Made by a program: the position numbers and the translations under genes. From the NCBI GenBank assembly GCA_900100245.1, contig FNEU01000002.1:1-64000 (forward strand): DNA of 64,000 nt. The letters are read 5' to 3'. Source of the DNA: Lachnospiraceae bacterium G41. Its GTDB lineage: Bacteria > Bacillota > Clostridia > Lachnospirales > Lachnospiraceae. Positions 62,712 through 64,000 of this stretch are shown piece after piece; the first letter of the stretch is position 1; every line of letters starts with the position of its first letter. Under the pieces are notes generated by a model, which was not told the DNA's origin, made no database searches, and was given only the letters and a program-made list of their open reading frames with translations.

Positions 62712-63881
62712 ATGGAATCAACATTAAGAAGAACGTGGTCTGAGATTAATCTTGACTCGTTAAAATTCAACTACAACATTATACGTAAAAAAATCGGTGA
62801 AAACGTAAAATTCCTTGGCGTCGTAAAGGCAGATGCCTACGGACACGGCAGTATCAATGTGGCCAAAACGCTCGAAGAAATCGGCGCAGATTATCTGGCT
62901 GTCAGTAGTATCGACGAGGCTATGGAGCTTAGAGTAAACGGTATCAAAATGCCGATTCTTATCTTAGGCCATACACCGAGAGAACAGGTTGAAAGACTGA
63001 TTGATCTTAATATCACTCAGGCGGTAACCTGCAGAGCCAAAGCCGTTGAATATTCCGAAGAAGCGGTTAAGCTTGGCAAGACCTTAAAGATTCATATCAA
63101 AGTCGATACAGGAATGTCGAGACTCGGATATCTTTGCGAAGGCAATTATTTCGAAAACGGCATAAAAGGAATCTGCGAAGCATTAAATATGCAGGGACTT
63201 TATGCCGAAGGAATCTTCACACATTTTGCAGTATCCGATGAGCCCGGAGAAGAAGCATATGAATATACCATGCATCAGTTTAAGCTTTTCACTGATGTAT
63301 GCTCGGAAGTCGAAAGAAGAGCGGGCAGACGTTTCGAGATTAAGCACTGTGCCAATACAGGCGCCGTTGCAAGATACCCCGAGACATATCTTGATATGGT
63401 TCGCCCCGGACTTCTTTTATACGGTTACGGTGAATTTGCCAAAGAGATGGGTCTTAAGCCCGTGATGACTTTAAAGACCACGGTTTCCACGATTAAGATT
63501 TATCCCGAAGGAACTAAGATAAGCTACGGCGGTATTTTCACAACTGATAAAACCACCCGAATCGGAGTTCTTCCCTACGGATATGCAGATGGTTTCTTCA
63601 GATGCCTTTCAAATAAGTGCAAACTTTATACCGTTGACGGACCTGCGTGCGTCAGAGGAAAAATATGCATGGATATGTGTATGCTTGACATCACGGACAT
63701 GATGAATGTTGAGGTCGGAAGCGAAGTCGAAATTTTCGGCGAGAAAAATCCTATCGAGGATCTCTGTGAAATCGCAAACACAATTCCTTACGAATTAACC
63801 TGCGCTGTAAGCAAGAGAGTTCCCAGAAAATATATCAAGGACGGAGAAGTCTTCGAGCAGGAACTGATGCTCAGAATATAG
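62712..63881 (+). CDS. alr: Alanine racemase
   Basis: 389 residues. The PLP Lys is in VVKADAYGHG (Lys39) and the second catalytic Tyr in SYGGIF (about 272). VDTGMSRLGY and GKICMDMCMLDIT are conserved. It makes D-alanine for the cell wall. TAGGTGAC precedes the ATG, 8 bases after the lipoprotein B stop, so it may be transcribed with the lipoprotein pair. Confidence 0.96.
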   Translation: MESTLRRTWSEINLDSLKFNYNIIRKKIGENVKFLGVVKADAYGHGSINVAKTLEEIGADYLAVSSIDEAMELRVNGIKMPILILGHTPREQVERLIDLNITQAVTCRAKAVEYSEEAVKLGKTLKIHIKVDTGMSRLGYLCEGNYFENGIKGICEALNMQGLYAEGIFTHFAVSDEPGEEAYEYTMHQFKLFTDVCSEVERRAGRRFEIKHCANTGAVARYPETYLDMVRPGLLLYGYGEFAKEMGLKPVMTLKTTVSTIKIYPEGTKISYGGIFTTDKTTRIGVLPYGYADGFFRCLSNKCKLYTVDGPACVRGKICMDMCMLDITDMMNVEVGSEVEIFGEKNPIEDLCEIANTIPYELTCAVSKRVPRKYIKDGEVFEQELMLRI

Positions 63882-63909
63882 ATTTTTCTCATAAAAGAAA
63901 GGAACTAAA

Positions 63910-64000
63910 ATGTTTAGAATAAACGAAAACACCAGAATAGGCGAACTTCTTCGTGCGTGTCCCGAGGCAGCAGGAATCTTACAGGAGATGGGTATGCATT
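63910..64000 (+). CDS. DUF1858 domain protein, 5' end only
   Basis: 30 codons up to the window edge. INENTRIGELLRACPEAAGILQEMGMH matches the start of the DUF1858 domain, a small redox-disulfide domain that normally continues with a CxxC after GMH. AAAGGAAC precedes the ATG, 28 bases after alr. Confidence 0.8.
   Translation, partial: MFRINENTRIGELLRACPEAAGILQEMGMH

Overview
The window reads as chromosome of an anaerobic, low-to-moderate GC Firmicute, most likely Lachnospiraceae (Butyrivibrio/Pseudobutyrivibrio/Roseburia-like). The basis is the tig-clpP-clpX-engB order, a T-box in front of thrS, DUF4364 and DUF6062 genes, a methyltransferase-hslO pair, many acidic lipoproteins with strong AGGAGG ribosome sites, and sigma-A-type promoters with 17-bp spacers. 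Nearly all of it is coding. The only mobile element seen is the 3' end of a group II intron at the left edge.

Layout. 1-328: group II intron tail (maturase C-terminus, domains V and VI). 334-4192: a lipoprotein, a YkgJ-type cysteine-cluster protein, a DUF2156 acyltransferase-like protein and a small lipoprotein. 4249-7155: T-box, thrS and uridine phosphorylase. 7261-9741: a long solute-binding-like lipoprotein. 9920-14609: DJ-1 protein, trigger factor, ClpP, ClpX and EngB. 14677-16980: tRNA-Pro, hisH-hisF and ung. 17118-23384: a dynamin-like GTPase, an EamA transporter, dtd, 5-formyl-THF cyclo-ligase and a GT39-like membrane protein. 23504-26449: poorly known accessory genes. 26546-28961: a beta-CASP hydrolase and DUF6062. 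29105-32404: hom, a degenerate ApgM-like protein and lysC. 32472-33693: a ribbon-helix-helix protein and an SPFH protein, with a candidate operator. 33949-36937: two membrane-anchored exported proteins (PIG-L deacetylase and a repeat-rich protein). 37026-39994: a sugar-nucleotide 4,6-dehydratase and groES-groEL. 40026-42203: amino-acid ABC transporter. 42204-42412: a structured palindromic element. 42451-47560: purL, a small lipoprotein and hisC. 47633-53504: a run of closely spaced genes including hslO, malic enzyme, CapA and DUF308. 53513-57452: thiamine salvage operon under a TPP riboswitch. 57561-57733: tRNA-Arg with large hairpins. 57784-63881: a YfbK-like vWA lipoprotein, a Cys-rich protein, two tandem paralogous lipoproteins and alr. 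The window ends inside a DUF1858 gene.

How the genes work together. thrS, hom, lysC, hisH, hisF and hisC serve amino-acid supply. thiM, thiE, thiD and tenA form a salvage-only thiamine route. tig, clpP, clpX, groES, groEL and hslO make up protein quality control. Much of the rest is cell-envelope lipoproteins of unknown role.

The most unusual items are these. The ApgM-family protein between hom and lysC has lost almost every catalytic residue. A 31-bp element recurs four times in the same orientation, once where lon usually lies. A 28-bp-arm palindrome is built from the 3' end of tRNA-Arg. The tRNA-Pro has an AGG anticodon. There is a strong internal ribosome site in lysC, a repeat operator in front of the SPFH gene, and a GC-rich self-complementary element before purL.
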